From Sanderia malayensis (lineage: Eukaryota; Cnidaria; Scyphozoa; Semaeostomeae; Pelagiidae), in assembly GCA_013076295.1 (NCBI GenBank), contig RQOL01000531.1, positions 1,426,001-1,490,000 of the forward strand: a stretch of 64,000 nt of DNA. The letters run 5' to 3'. Within the stretch, counting starts at the first letter, position 1. Every line of letters begins with the position of its first letter. Shown piece by piece: positions 35,286 through 47,405 of the stretch. The translations under genes were made by a program, and so were the position numbers. Below the pieces are notes generated by a model that worked only from the letters and a program-made list of their open reading frames with translations, was not told where the DNA came from and made no database searches.

Positions 35286-38013
35286 CTAGATGTAGCCTTG
35301 TATCATCAGCTCTTGCATTTGGTGGGCAACATCAATATCCACGCTAGCTGCCTGCAAATGAAGCATGCCAAATACCTTAACATGCGTCTGCTTAGTGTTC
35401 AACTCATCAAGTAAATACAAGCCAGCTCACAGATCTGATCTGCGAGGGGGGAAATGTTTCGAACGTCCAGCTATCACTTTATATCAACTGATCACATTGA
35501 AAAATTCGCAAAATGACATCGCAAGTAAGACAAGAGCTCAACGTTCGAAACATCCCCCCTTACTGACCTGCTCTACAAAGTGCCACATGTTAAATTGCAT
35601 CATCTGTTACCATAGTAACTTAAATTAGTGGCCCTCTTCTCAGCCCATTCTCAAATAGGTCTCAAATTTTGATATTTTTGTGGCAAACCCAAATATTTTA
35701 AGCAAAACTTGCCAAACAACAATAAACCATTATATTTATCACCTTTGAGTAATATTCTAATGCTTTCTGTTTATTCTTTTGAGTGCCAAATCCTCTGTAT
35801 AAGCATCGGCCATAAATGAAGCAGCCGAGGGCAATTCCTTTTTTCACATAGTGCAACAGGCAACCTGTGTCTTCGGCAGCAACATCCGCATCTGTTATGC
35901 AAATAACCCTAAACAACGACAAATAAGAAGCAATAAATGCAGGAAATTGTAATAGTGTTAGTGTGGTAGTGTAGACGTAGTGCTTTGAAGAAGCAGTCCT
36001 TCTTCAAAGGACTACTTCTAAAATCCACATGGAAAAATTGCATAAGATTGTCTAAAGCATAATGTTCAATATGATGGTAGGCGGAGCAAATTTATTGTGA
36101 CAGGAATAGCGTACAAAGAATTTCCTCATTGGCTCTTGCTCTGAGTTTCACGGCATTGTTATCACGAGACAAAAAGTTCTTTGATGTTCACCGTTATTAT
36201 GGGTATTTTTCAGACAACTCTTTGTCTGATAAATGCGATAGCGTAATTTAATAATCTCTAATAATTTCAAAAGGCTAATCATGACTGGAATCATAAAACA
36301 AGTGACTTCTTTACTCCACTTTTTCCTGCTTCACAACATTACCATACCAACCGCTCCTGAGGTAATCATACGGCTGCCATAACATACAATAGATGATTAC
36401 CTTTGCGAAAAGTCTACAGCATTGTTATACAACTTTTGTCTGTAGTAATAAAACGAGAGGTTTCCAATGGCGTAGATATTGCCTCTATCAGCAGCTTGTT
36501 TGAAGCATTGGTAAGACAGATTGGCATTCTTTGAGATGCCAAGTCCAAAATTGTACATGACACCTAATGCAGCTGTGGAAAAATAGCACACATATTCAAA
36601 TGAACAAATATGAATGCATGAATCTAAAGTTTTACAATGTTGTTGTAGGGGTGGGACAGAGTGACAACAGAAATGTGGAGGGCATCATTGGTACCTTGAG
36701 ATTCCAAGGAGCCATTTCCAGTTGCTTCTTGGTGCCAAAAGTAAGCCTGTGGACAATAGAAATCACCAAATATCAATTATGCTCTGCTTATAAATCAATG
36801 CTATGCAAATTGCAAGTAATAAATCTAGTTATTAATCCAAGTAAGGCAAGAAGAAACAAATTTAAACCTTTTGCATATCATAAGAATCTTCTCCGATCCG
36901 TGAATAAAACATGGCCAGTGTAGTTTGTGCTTCCACTGAACCGTCAGGATCACCATCTTTGGCTGCCAGCAGCCACCAACGTTCTGCTTCACTATCGGAT
37001 TGTGCAACTCCAAAACCTTCAAAGAATGCTCTGCCCAGAATGTACTGAGCAGATGGAACTAAGTGAGACCATTTTGGGTCTTTGCAATTGGCAATCCTCC
37101 TCATTATTTCCAGAGATGAAAGCTGAAAACAAAAACATAATGGTTGGATAGGGTGCTTTGAATTTTAGGTGGAGGGGGGCAGTATCTTTCTACCTGAATG
37201 AACAAAAAGGGAGTACTGTCTAGTCAATATAAAATTCAGATGTACAAATCTAATTTGCCCAAATTTATGCCCAAATTTCCCCAAAAGACATTCATTTGTA
37301 TACGAAGCTAAAGGCTGAAGGTTTCAAACCCCCCTTCCGCCCCCTTGTTAACCTATGCTTATGATTTCAATCTTAGATTTCTATAGAATTTGCTACTGTG
37401 AAAAAAAAGTTTGATTGTGATTCATATCTTGTCTCCTTTGCTCAAATTGACTTGACTTCTGTAAGTTTGTCAAAAATACGACAATGAGGTTGTTACTTGA
37501 ACCACTGCCCACTACAACTCCACCCATGCCACGCCCCCTAACTTCGCCATTTCAAAATCATGATCTGACTGGCTATAATAGCAAATAAAAAACAAGAAGG
37601 TTAACGCTCACATAATCAGTATCCATGCCAAGCCCGTCATATTTCATGACAGCCAGTTGATATTCGGCTTGCAGATCAATTTCTTGGACTTCTTCGAAAA
37701 ATTTTCTCGCCTTGCTGTATTCCTTTTTCACAAAGTAAAACTGGCCTAGAAGGAACTTTGCGTCTTCGTCTCCGTCATTTACACGTTCAATTAAACTCTC
37801 TCTCGTAATATCATCTCTTATCTGGTCCTCCTTCACATCCAACTCAGCGTCTTTAAAAGTTTGAGCTGTGGTGGTGCGAGTTTCTGTTTCAGGCCTACCA
37901 TCTCCAGTTTCGCTGCTTACTCCATTGATGACAAAACTTTCATTCGTCAAAACGGCGCTTGGTAGCCTTCCCTGAAGTGTCAGTGGTCCTTCATCAGTCA
38001 GATTCAACTCCAT
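35286..38013 (-). CDS. LRP2BP: LRP2-binding protein (Sel1-repeat protein)
   Basis: Six minus-strand exons: 38013-37612, 37122-36868, 36746-36695, 36572-36401, 35908-35743 and 35351-35286. They join in phase to 370 residues (human about 347). The protein is mostly Sel1-like alpha-helical repeats: DAKFLLGQFYFVKKEYSKAR, EYQLAVMKYDGLGMDT, AQYILGRAFFEGFGVAQSDS, AALGVMYNFGLGISKNANLS and FIYGRCLYRGFGTQKNKQKA. A helix DVAHQMQELMIQGYI closes the protein, matching the ADELHSLLIRQRI end of human LRP2BP. In vertebrates it binds the cytoplasmic tail of megalin and acts as a scaffold. The start is the ATG at 38013; the first about 60 residues are a poorly conserved polar leader. Confidence 0.92.
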
Positions 38014-38771
38014 ATAAATGATATGAATAAATAATAATATTTTAATATTAAAACTCTATTTGATAAATAATCTCAAATCTGAAAAAGAGCATGCAGTCCA
38101 GTCGCTAATGGCAACAATCCGTGCCAATTATTGTTGTTGTTGTAAGTTTTGTTGCATGCCAAATGTTGTTGTAAGTTACTCAACTGATAATAATATTGAC
38201 AAAATAAATAAAGAATCAATCCATAAAGTTAGGCAGATTTGCTCAGTACTTAGATGCATTTCAGAAATTCACCAAGCAGATAATAGAGACATTTCTGAAC
38301 ATCAATTCATTCGATAACAGAACAAAAGGTACATAACAATAATGTTTACACTATCAGAAAGAGTAAATACAATGGCGTAGTGAAAGTGAACCTCAAGATT
38401 AAGAGAAAAAAATCAATGCAACAAGCGTAACAAACAGCTGGAAATATTGTTGCTGTAACGGAAATAACAAATCATTTATGTAAACATCAACCACACATAA
38501 GTTACTACACAATATGATCATAAGAGAGTGATGTATCTTGTGACGATCAAATGCGAAATCTATACTTCAAATTATGCAGTCTTTCCAGGCGTAAACAACT
38601 CTAAATAAGAACAATAGCAATTACCTAATCTAATAATAACACAACAATCAAAATGTCCAAAAGCAGTGTCACTTAAATCTGTGCTGAAAATGCTCAATGT
38701 CTTTAGGTGTATTACAGTTCATCTGAACTAAACCATTCTCCTTGCAGGGGTTATAGTTCTTAAAGAGCTCA
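38014..38771. other. Intergenic between LRP2BP and KANSL3
   Basis: AT-rich spacer between two same-strand genes. It would contain the LRP2BP promoter and the KANSL3 3-prime UTR. No other feature seen. Confidence 0.45.
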
Positions 38772-41700
38772 CTACTCTTCTGTGGTTTGTGCATTCGACG
38801 TGCCCTTCATATCCTTAGCAGAGTAAGGTACATTCCTTGTCCTTCGCTTCTTTGCACAAGGAGTATACTCACCATCATCATCATCTTCACTGCTTTCATC
38901 TTCACCACTGTTATCTTCATCGCTATCATCTTCACCGCTATCATCTACAGCATCACTAACATCTTCTCTCTGTATTTTTCTGCTCCTCAGCACAACAGTA
39001 GCATCGTTGTTAGATGAAAAATTCGACGAAGATGCACCACCAGTTTTGTTCCTCAAAGGCAAACCTCGTTCGTTGATCCTTGATGCTGATTTCCCAGTAC
39101 TATTGTTTATTTCCTTTACCTGTTTTTGTTGCTGTGAATTGTCTCCTCTTTCTCTTCCCAAGACGGGGGTCTGCTTTGCCAACAATCTATCACCACCCGT
39201 TCCCTTGTTGACAATCCCAGAAGCAACACGTGAGACTGGTTTATTTCCATGACCATTCACACTACTTTGACTGGCTACTTGCTTCCCAACAGCTTTTGCA
39301 TCAGTTTTTCCTTGACCTGTGGTTTTTGTAGCAAAGCCAGTTGCATTTGCAGCAGTAGTATTCACGCCAATACCTCTTATCTTCTTCGTCTCGGAACTCT
39401 TTAGCCAGTTAGAAATGGACTCTTGTTGCTTCGCTGACAAGGTTGTGGTCGCTAGAGATTGAACCAACGCGGCTTGCACTGTCACTGGTGTGTTTGACTT
39501 CATCGTCTGCTTTTGAACCTTGACACTAGTATCTACTTTTGCATCCTTGGTTGCAGTTAAGCTATTTCCTGCGTGCTTAACTGCCATCGAGGTGCTTGTT
39601 GCAGGCTTTGAAATAGTTGAAACACTTTTAGCAGGCCTAGTTGCAGAGTTAGTGCTTGCTATAGCCTTATTTGTATTTGCGGAAAGTGCTACAGATTCAA
39701 CGGCAGGCGATTTTGCTGCAGTTTTAGTCGCTGTTGCTGATGCAGTTTTAGTCGCTGTTGTTGATGCAGTTTTAGTCGCTGTTGAGGTGTTTGATGCAGT
39801 TTTAGTCGCTGTTGAGGTATTTGATGCAGTTTTAGTCCCTGTTGAGGTGTTTGCTGCAGTTTTAGTCGCTACTGCAGTGTTTGCTGCAGGCATAGTTGCA
39901 CTTGAGATTATAGCAGCAGACTTTGAAACTATCGATGCATTTGCTGCTGGTCTTATTGCAATGGAGATATTTACTGCCTGCTTTGTTGAAGTACTTGTTC
40001 CAGGCTTGGTTGTAGTTGATGTATTTGCTGCAGACTGCTTAGTTATAGCGGAGGTAATAGCGGCAGATTTTACGTCAGATTTATATGTCATTGCAGCAGG
40101 CTTGGTCGAGGCTAAACCATTTCCAGCGAGCTTTAATGCAGGCAAATTATCTTTTGAAGAAATTGATGTGGTAGTTGGCACATGTTTAGAACCTGCAACA
40201 GCATCAACAATGGTATTATTAGCAGGCATTTCTAGGCCCTCCTTTCTATTCGAGTTGTTTTCAATTGCGTCAGATGCATCGGATACGGGAGATGAGAGTG
40301 TTTCTGACTTGGTTGCATGCTGTACGCTAGCGCACTGTTGTTCTGACTTTGATGCATTCTGCACGTTGGAGCTCTGCGTTCGCGGTGAAGCGGGCGCACT
40401 CTTGCTTTGAACGGAGAAGTGAATCGGTGAACTCATTGGACTTTTACCTTTCTGATTCAGCACTCCGATCAGTTTGATCTCCGATCCGCTCTTTTTCAAC
40501 TGACCTTGGCTGTCTTTTAACATCGCGGTATTCGGTATATGCAGCGTTATCGTCTGCGCATTCTTCATGGTTGAAGACAGCGGTGACGTTTGAATCGTCC
40601 TGCCCGTCACAGTCAGCATTGACGAGCTTGTAGACATCTGTCGACTATTCACCGCCTCCAGTATACCAGTCGAGGTCGGAGTGACTTTCCTGATCAACTG
40701 TGACAGCTCAGCCGACGCTTTGCCCGCGCTGGTCTGTTGACTGTGTCCAGTAGAGGAGAGGATTAGTCGTTGCTGACCGGTGGCAAGCGTGGATGATACA
40801 GACGTTGTCGCTTTGACGGCTGCCTGAGATTTGCTATTCGCTGATACGTTAAAACCCCGACTACTGTTATTGTACGTCGGTATGGTAACCGTAACAGGGA
40901 GATTCTTCATATCTCTCGCTCCTCCACACTGACTGCTAGCGTTAACCACGCCAGCCTGAGCAGTGGTTGCGGTGGCGTGATTCGCATTCCCAACCTTGTT
41001 CTTATCAAACAGATCTCTCTTGTGAAACACGGCCGATGATGCTTTGCTCCCACCTGCCTGATTCTTAGCAAGCAGTGCTTTCATCTTCGGCACATCCAAA
41101 GATGTCGTGTACGGCAGAGGTTCCTTGGCAGAAGAAAGCTTCTTTGAGCACGGAGATAATCGCGTACCACTACCCGGGGATGAGCCGTCTGAACTCGGCA
41201 GATTCGTAAGCGTACCGATGCCAATCTTTGTAGATATTGGACTACTGCCGATATGTTTCTCTTGTGTCTGTCCCTGAGTCACACTTGATTCATTTGACTT
41301 CAACACACCTGCAGCATTGCAATTGCTCTTCTCAAAGAGCTTTGCAAGGTATCGCAGGTCTGTAGAAGTCAGTTGTGCGGTCTTCTGCATCTGCATCGAA
41401 TTAGTGGCGGCACTTCTGTTGCCTTTCATTGGAGACAGAGATTGAGCAGTCCTTGAATCAACCAATGACGTTGTTGTTGTTGTTGTTGTTGAGGAGAGAG
41501 ACGAGCTGGCGAGGTTCGCAAAGCCGGTGAAAGATGTTGACTGTTGCTGCCTTCCAGGCGAAAATGACAAAATGGGTGACGGCCCTTTAACACCGCCCTG
41601 CTTATCTGTGCAGGCTATCGATGACGTCGAGTATGCACCCAAACCAGGCATGGCGGTCAATTGAGCAGATGTGTGCGTGTTCGCACTGAAACCGGACGCT

Positions 41701-44700
41701 CCTCCACATTGAATATTACCAACTGATCTTCCCGAGCCTGGCATTGTTGATATGAAACTCTGAGAATCTGCGGAGGACGAGAGGTTTGAATCTGACCCTT
41801 GCAGGCAGAGTATTCGTCCATCCTGCAATCTCACTTTGGCACTCGAGCTTGAGAGTAACATTGAAGAGGTAGCAGGAAACGACTGCGCAGCATTAATCCC
41901 AGTGTGACTCTGCGAAGGCGCACTCCTCGCGAATTCCATTGACTTCTTACTGGCCTTGACTTTCTTCAACATCTTCTCATTGCCTTTTCCGTGTTGTTGG
42001 TTCTTCGCCATGTGCCTCGAAATGGCGATTTTGTCTGGATTCGAGGCATTCGTAGACATGAGACTTGACACGAGTGCCGGCGATGTTGTCAGTGCTAAGT
42101 TGGACGGAGCACGATTGCCCGATGAAGCACTCGTCTGAATACCCCTCATGCCTGCTTTTAGCATCTCTGATGACATCAACACATCCCTATCAATACTACC
42201 AACAGAACTGGAACCTTTAGTCTTTGATGCATCGGGCATTGCGCTAGCAGCATCTCGCTTTGGTGTGTACGTTTTCTTCTCTTCTTCTCAGAAGGCTCCT
42301 TATCTATTTCGGTCTTTTTGCGCTTTCGTTTGTCGACGTGAAGCTGTTGAAGTCCAGGTGAGGTAGTGTTGGATCTGTGGTTCTCTTTTGGTTTGTCCTG
42401 CCGGACTAGAATGCTGCTTATAAAGTCCTCAATGTCATCCTGCAAAAAACAACGTAAATATGATAAATCTTCATGTCTTTAAAAGTTCAAGTACGTAAAT
42501 AAACAAATAAATGAGTAAGTAAATAAATATGTGGTTAAATATATAAGTAATTGAAAAAAGTAAAAAAGAAAGTAAGTAAATAAAACAACAAGTACGTAAT
42601 TAAGTAAGTAAGTTAAGTAATGAAGTAAATAAGCAAGAAAGTAAGTAAGCAAGTAAGTACGTACGTAAACAAATATGTAAGTAAACAAACATGTTACGCA
42701 CCATTATGAGTCGATCAATCATGTCCTGAGTCAGTTTTACTCTTTTCTTGTGAGATGACGTAAGCTTAAGCTAGCGAATAGAAGTATCTCATTAAAATTC
42801 ATATCTCAGCTGATGAATTACAGATTAGCTACAAACTGAATCACTGACTAATCAATCACTTTATGAGCAACGCACCATTTCATCTCCTCCAGGAACTACT
42901 AGAAGCCTCGTGTCCACGCGCATCTTTTCTCGGAGAGCCTGGAGAAGAGAAAAATAAAGCCAATCATAGCGCAAATAAGATTAGACAGTAGATTCGTATC
43001 GTAGATGAAGCTTGTTGCGGCTTCACTGCTTGCAAGAGCCGTCCTATCAGTCTTTGTAACGATAACTGTTCGCAACGATAACCCACCTCAATGTACCCAG
43101 TGGAGCATGTTGCAGAGTGTGTGCCAATCACAAACATAACAGGACATTTCACATCAATGCAGTGGTCTGCATCGAGCTGTAAACACAGAAAAAACGCGTC
43201 ATGCAACACAAACATAAACTCAAAAGATCTAACGCTTCATTTAAAACTTAATGAAACGTTCTTTGCGGTTCGAAACAACAAAGGCCAGACAAATACCTGA
43301 CGTAGGCCATCTAGTCCGTAACAAGGATAGCCAAGGCAAATGATAGCAGCCACGGGCTCGAGTAGAGAGACCTGCAAGCAAAAAACATAGTGTGATACAT
43401 GGATCTTATTCATGTACATGCAGTTAGCTACAAATGATACAAGAGTATTTAAGTCATTCTCCAAGCTTAAGTAAGCTCATGCCATTAAACTATACAAACA
43501 ATGGTATAACAACTCTATTAACATCGGGCATTGAAAATACATAGCCTCGATAGTGTATGTATATGTGCACGTGTGTATATGTGGTTAAGTTGTGCAGTAA
43601 CTGACAAGCATTGCATCTATTGCGTGCAAAAGATGCTTTTAATACTCTTGCGATGCTCTTGCGACGCGCTTGAAAGTTTCGAGCTTCGAGACTTCCAAAC
43701 ACGCAAGAGCTGGTGAAAATAAGCCGCAAGGCCCAAAAAGTGAGTTACCATTCCAGAGCCCTTATAAAGTTCAATGGTTAACAAGGGAAATTCGAATTCC
43801 TCCAAAAGACAAACGCCACAGTGGTTGATAAAACTCGGATGGGGTATCGATTCGTGCGGATTAAAACTCTGAAGCATAGCGGATTCTGGGGGCGAATCGA
43901 GAAAACAAAGGTTGTCAAACTTACCTGACAAGCCAACAGAGATCCAACTGACCAACCAATTAGAATTACAGGACGAGAGGGAAACTTTGAATACGACTGT
44001 AAAAAAAGAAGTTTCAAATAAAATGATATCGGAAAAGATACTTAAAATACATTTAATAATCAAAGTACAAAATAATAAAATTAATATAGAAATAAGGCCC
44101 CAGTTTTCATTGGTCGATAATAAGGTGATTGAAGTACATTTGATTAACCCAACATTGATTGGTTGGATTTCACAATAGAATGTCTGAAGTCCCCTGCGTA
44201 TTCCTCTTCTCTCCCTCCCCCCTGAAGAATACTGTGACCCGAGGTAGCCATATACAAGATTGACCTACAAGCCTGCAACGCGATTCGTCCACTTTCAAAC
44301 GCCAGCACAGCGAACGGGGGTCATGCACAACGCTCTTCAATACACAGCAGTAAATAAATGCGCTTGAAAATAGATACAAATATAAATGAGCTCACGATTG
44401 ATACTCTTGTTCGGGTTATACCGATGATGTTTTCCAAATATGCCGTGCATGCAAAATCGGCATCTCTTTCTGGGGAATGCACGTTTATGGGCGCAGTTCT
44501 AGCCACGTTTGACAACTGCTTTTGCCAGAACAAGAATCGTTTCGGATGCACCATGTTTAGAGACGGTCCTCTTGGTAGCATCAGCAATAATGGCTTGTTA
44601 TTAGTCGATGGTATTGGTGAATCTGGATTTATCTTCTTCTTCTGCAAATTAAGGAAAAGTAAAACATTGTTGAATATGCTAAAACAGTAAAATGTAAAAT

Positions 44701-47057
44701 GGCAATAACTCGTCTTCCAAGGAGCCGATAAAAATGGTACGAGTAAATAAACGTTCGAGCTATCCAGGGTTAGAAAGTGCGGGAAATGTTTTCAAGGGGA
44801 ATGCAAATTGGTTGGAGTTATCCGAGGTTCGGGTTATTGCGCATTTGAGTTATCAGGAATATACAGTTTACAACCCTTTAGTGTTTTAGATGTGTCTTTG
44901 ATAGTGTCAAATGCAAAATCAAATTAATATAAATTGCTAACATGCATTTTACACAACAGATGACAAGATAAATAGGAGTCTTAGGTTATTGAAACATTGC
45001 GGAGATGCGGACCTTTTTTGATGTAATTTCTGGTGCTGGGTCCCAATGCTTTCGCAAGCAATTCATGATTGGTGCAGCATTCAAAATGGCGTTTTTATCT
45101 TCCGAAGGTGTGGAATGTTGCATCATCTTTTCAACCAGAGATGGAACCTGGAACAAATGAGAAAATACTTTAGCATAAAGCAAGATGATTTTAGTCCACA
45201 CAGCTGCACAGGAGAATCTTGACAAAACATATGCTGGAGGCAAGGAACCAAAAACAATTACCTTTGCTATTAGAGCCTGCAACAATTCCAAGTAACAAAG
45301 AAACAATGGCGGACTCAATCCATCAACCAATACAGTGTGTAGCCATGACATTGCTCGTGGGTCCTGCAATACATTTGGGGAATGTAGAAAATGGCAACAT
45401 GTCTCAGATATATACACAACTATAGTTACTAGATTATACCATTAGCATTGAACTATATACATAGTCTGACAATGACTGCAACAAATGATGAATTGAGAAA
45501 TATAACAACAGAAATGAATGAATGTTAATGAACAAACCATAAAGTCAGCGAAAACGGAAAAACTTTCCGAGAAAAACAGGAAAAGGCTCAAGATATTGGG
45601 AGTTGATTTATTGAGGTTCAACTGCAAATTTGCAATGTCATGTCAATAGCGTATAATGTGCTAACTGAACAGAAATGAGCAGGGTCTGCTAACTAGTTTC
45701 TGAAAAGCACACAGAATGATTGACAATATGAGAGAAACTCTTATGCAAGAACTCTGGTCGAAAAGATGATGCAACATTCCACACCTTCTGAAGATAAAAA
45801 TGCCATTTTGAATGCTGCAGTGGACAATAGAAAGATATATGGTAGATTCCTAACTACCTGGTGTATCAACTATTGAAACTTACCCAAGTCAAGCCAGAAG
45901 CTATGTAACGAAATCTCTTTGCTGCTTTACTGATGGCAACATGTCTGAGTATTTCTTCATTTTCATTCTGCAAGACAACAGTCATGTATTCAGAGCAGTC
46001 GTAATGTGCTAATGTCCCGAAGATTCTGGCAGTGACTGATGCGATGTATGAAGACAAGAAAGAATGGCATGGACAGGCCTTAATATCAAGCAGATTGGTG
46101 CAGGATTGGAGCATGCAAGACAAATTTGTACCAGAGTAGTTGGCTGGGACATTGTCACACTGTTCTGGTTACTACTACCTTCAACATGTGTAGTCTCCCA
46201 GCAACTATCAAACAAAGTGTTTACCCCAAGATCCTGACAGCACTAATTGTATGAACTTCATAGCATCATAGAAGAATACATGGGGTAACACTTACCCCTT
46301 TGTATGTGCATCTTGCTAACTGATAAGTAGAGAGAACTTTCAATACTTGGTCATAAAGTTTTGTTTGTTCTCTGGTCCAGCCAACCCTGAAAGACAATTG
46401 AAAGCTGAACACAACAAAACAATGCATGCAAAAAATTCACCGATGCATGAAAAACTGACAAAACAGTAGTTACACTTATACTGCATTTTTGTAACTTAAC
46501 CTGAGTCAAACCCAAGTAAGTTGCATTTACACCTCAAAAAGTAGCCCGGGTTAGCTCAGCCAGGGTTAGTTTGTGTTGTGTAAATAGTACTGCAGAATGT
46601 CTTTAAAAGTGCCTTGCTCTTTCATGAGACAAACTTTACATGATAAATTCGTGCAACAATTGAAGTACCTAGATAGTGCATCGTCTTCTTGCCAAGACTC
46701 ATCTTTGACGAGAGACTGGAAGCATTGTTCTAGTTCTGACATCTGGTTGACAGCTGATATTTTATCATAACCAACGGGAGACTCGTCCTCTCTGGAAGAT
46801 CCCAGAACATCTATTTCACCAAGAATTTCTTCACTGCCTTCATCTTTAGCTTTACTATCAGCTCTCAATAATGGCAACACATTAGTTAGATGTGTTCTGT
46901 TGAAGTCGGGGTCCAAACTGGCTGGCTTTGAATATGTGTGTTCCAAGTATATAAGTTCCAATAGTTGCTGTCGAGTAAATTTTTTAGGGGTTTCGTAAGC
47001 AAACCCTTGTCGATTCGAGTCGGTTTTATTAGTGTTGCTTAATCCTGCAGGCATCAT
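38772..47057 (-). CDS. KANSL3: KAT8 regulatory NSL complex subunit 3, with giant C-terminal extension and apparent frame break
   Basis: Twelve exons: 47057-46669, 46386-46296, 45967-45884, 45363-45262, 45147-45013, 44641-44396, 43996-43925, 43371-43297, 43176-43087, 42938-42876, 42725-42702 (24-nt microexon) and 42439-38772. KANSL3 is a subunit of the MOF/KAT8 NSL histone-acetyltransferase complex. The first 457 codons hold its alpha/beta-hydrolase-like domain: LLELIYLEHTYSKPAS, RKHWDPAPEI, RPVILIGWSVGSLLACQ (GWSVG elbow, S365), CPVMFVIGTHS and RLLVVPGG. In the last exon the frame must shift by one base between about 42240 and 42290. The protein then continues for more than 1150 Ser/Thr/Ala-rich residues, including TATKTAS-type repeats and an acidic tail, DDSGEDDSDEDNSGEDESSE. 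Human KANSL3 is about 900 residues. The frame break is discussed under findings. Confidence 0.9.
39711..39890. repeat. In-frame tandem repeat in KANSL3 C-terminal exon
   Basis: Six or so degenerate units containing GCAGTTTTAGTCGCTGTTG, spaced 24-30 bp. They are read on the minus strand as repeated (T)ATKTAS(N)TS. All spacings are multiples of three, so the array stays in frame. Confidence 0.85.
42485..42690. repeat. Degenerate AAGT/AAAT tetranucleotide array
   Basis: An imperfect 4-bp repeat array (AAGT, AAAT, ACGT variants) filling most of the KANSL3 intron between the 24-nt microexon and the last exon. Confidence 0.8.
45754..45819 (+). repeat. Inverted 66-bp copy of a KANSL3 exon fragment
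   Basis: This plus-strand segment matches the minus-strand coding sequence of KANSL3 exon 5 (45138-45073) at 63 of 66 positions. It lies in the intron between exons 3 and 4 of the same gene, in reverse orientation, about 615 bp away. The three differences (GTT/GTC, TCG/TCT, AAC/AAT) are all synonymous if the copy is read in the exon frame. Confidence 0.93.
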
Positions 47058-47405
47058 TTTAAACGTCGAAGGCAGGCTTTGATGAAGAATAAAACCGTCT
47101 ATATATCCTGGACGGGCCTAAGCAACTCAACTCAAGAACGCTATTTGTTTGATTGATACACGTTATGTTATTTCAGTTGATTCAAAATCATATCGTAGGC
47201 TAAGCTAACTCTAAGCTTTTGAGAACTTGAAAAGCTCGTCTGAAGTATCACATCTCGATCATTTGCAGAAAATCTCATACGCAAGACCTTGCGCAAAACC
47301 GACCTTCCACCGATCCGCCGCATGGCCTGAGAAACAAACCGCGCGCGCCGCGCGGCAAAACGTGGCTTTGTTTACAACGGACAACACAACAACCCATACT
47401 TCAAA
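47058..47405. promoter_or_regulatory. KANSL3/UBLCP1 bidirectional promoter region
   Basis: 348 bp separate the two divergent start codons. Close to the UBLCP1 start the sequence becomes CpG-rich (ACCGCGCGCGCCGCGCGGCA, 47339-47358), unlike the flanking DNA. Promoter function is inferred from the head-to-head arrangement. Confidence 0.6.

Noticed and set aside
36567..36923. 118-codon plus-strand ORF in the LRP2BP locus
   Set aside because: It overlaps conserved minus-strand Sel1-repeat exons and their introns; a shadow.
39520..40410. 296-codon plus-strand ORF antisense to KANSL3
   Set aside because: It is the reverse complement of the Ala/Thr/Ser-rich repeat region; its hydrophobic Val/Ala composition is a by-product of that coding bias.
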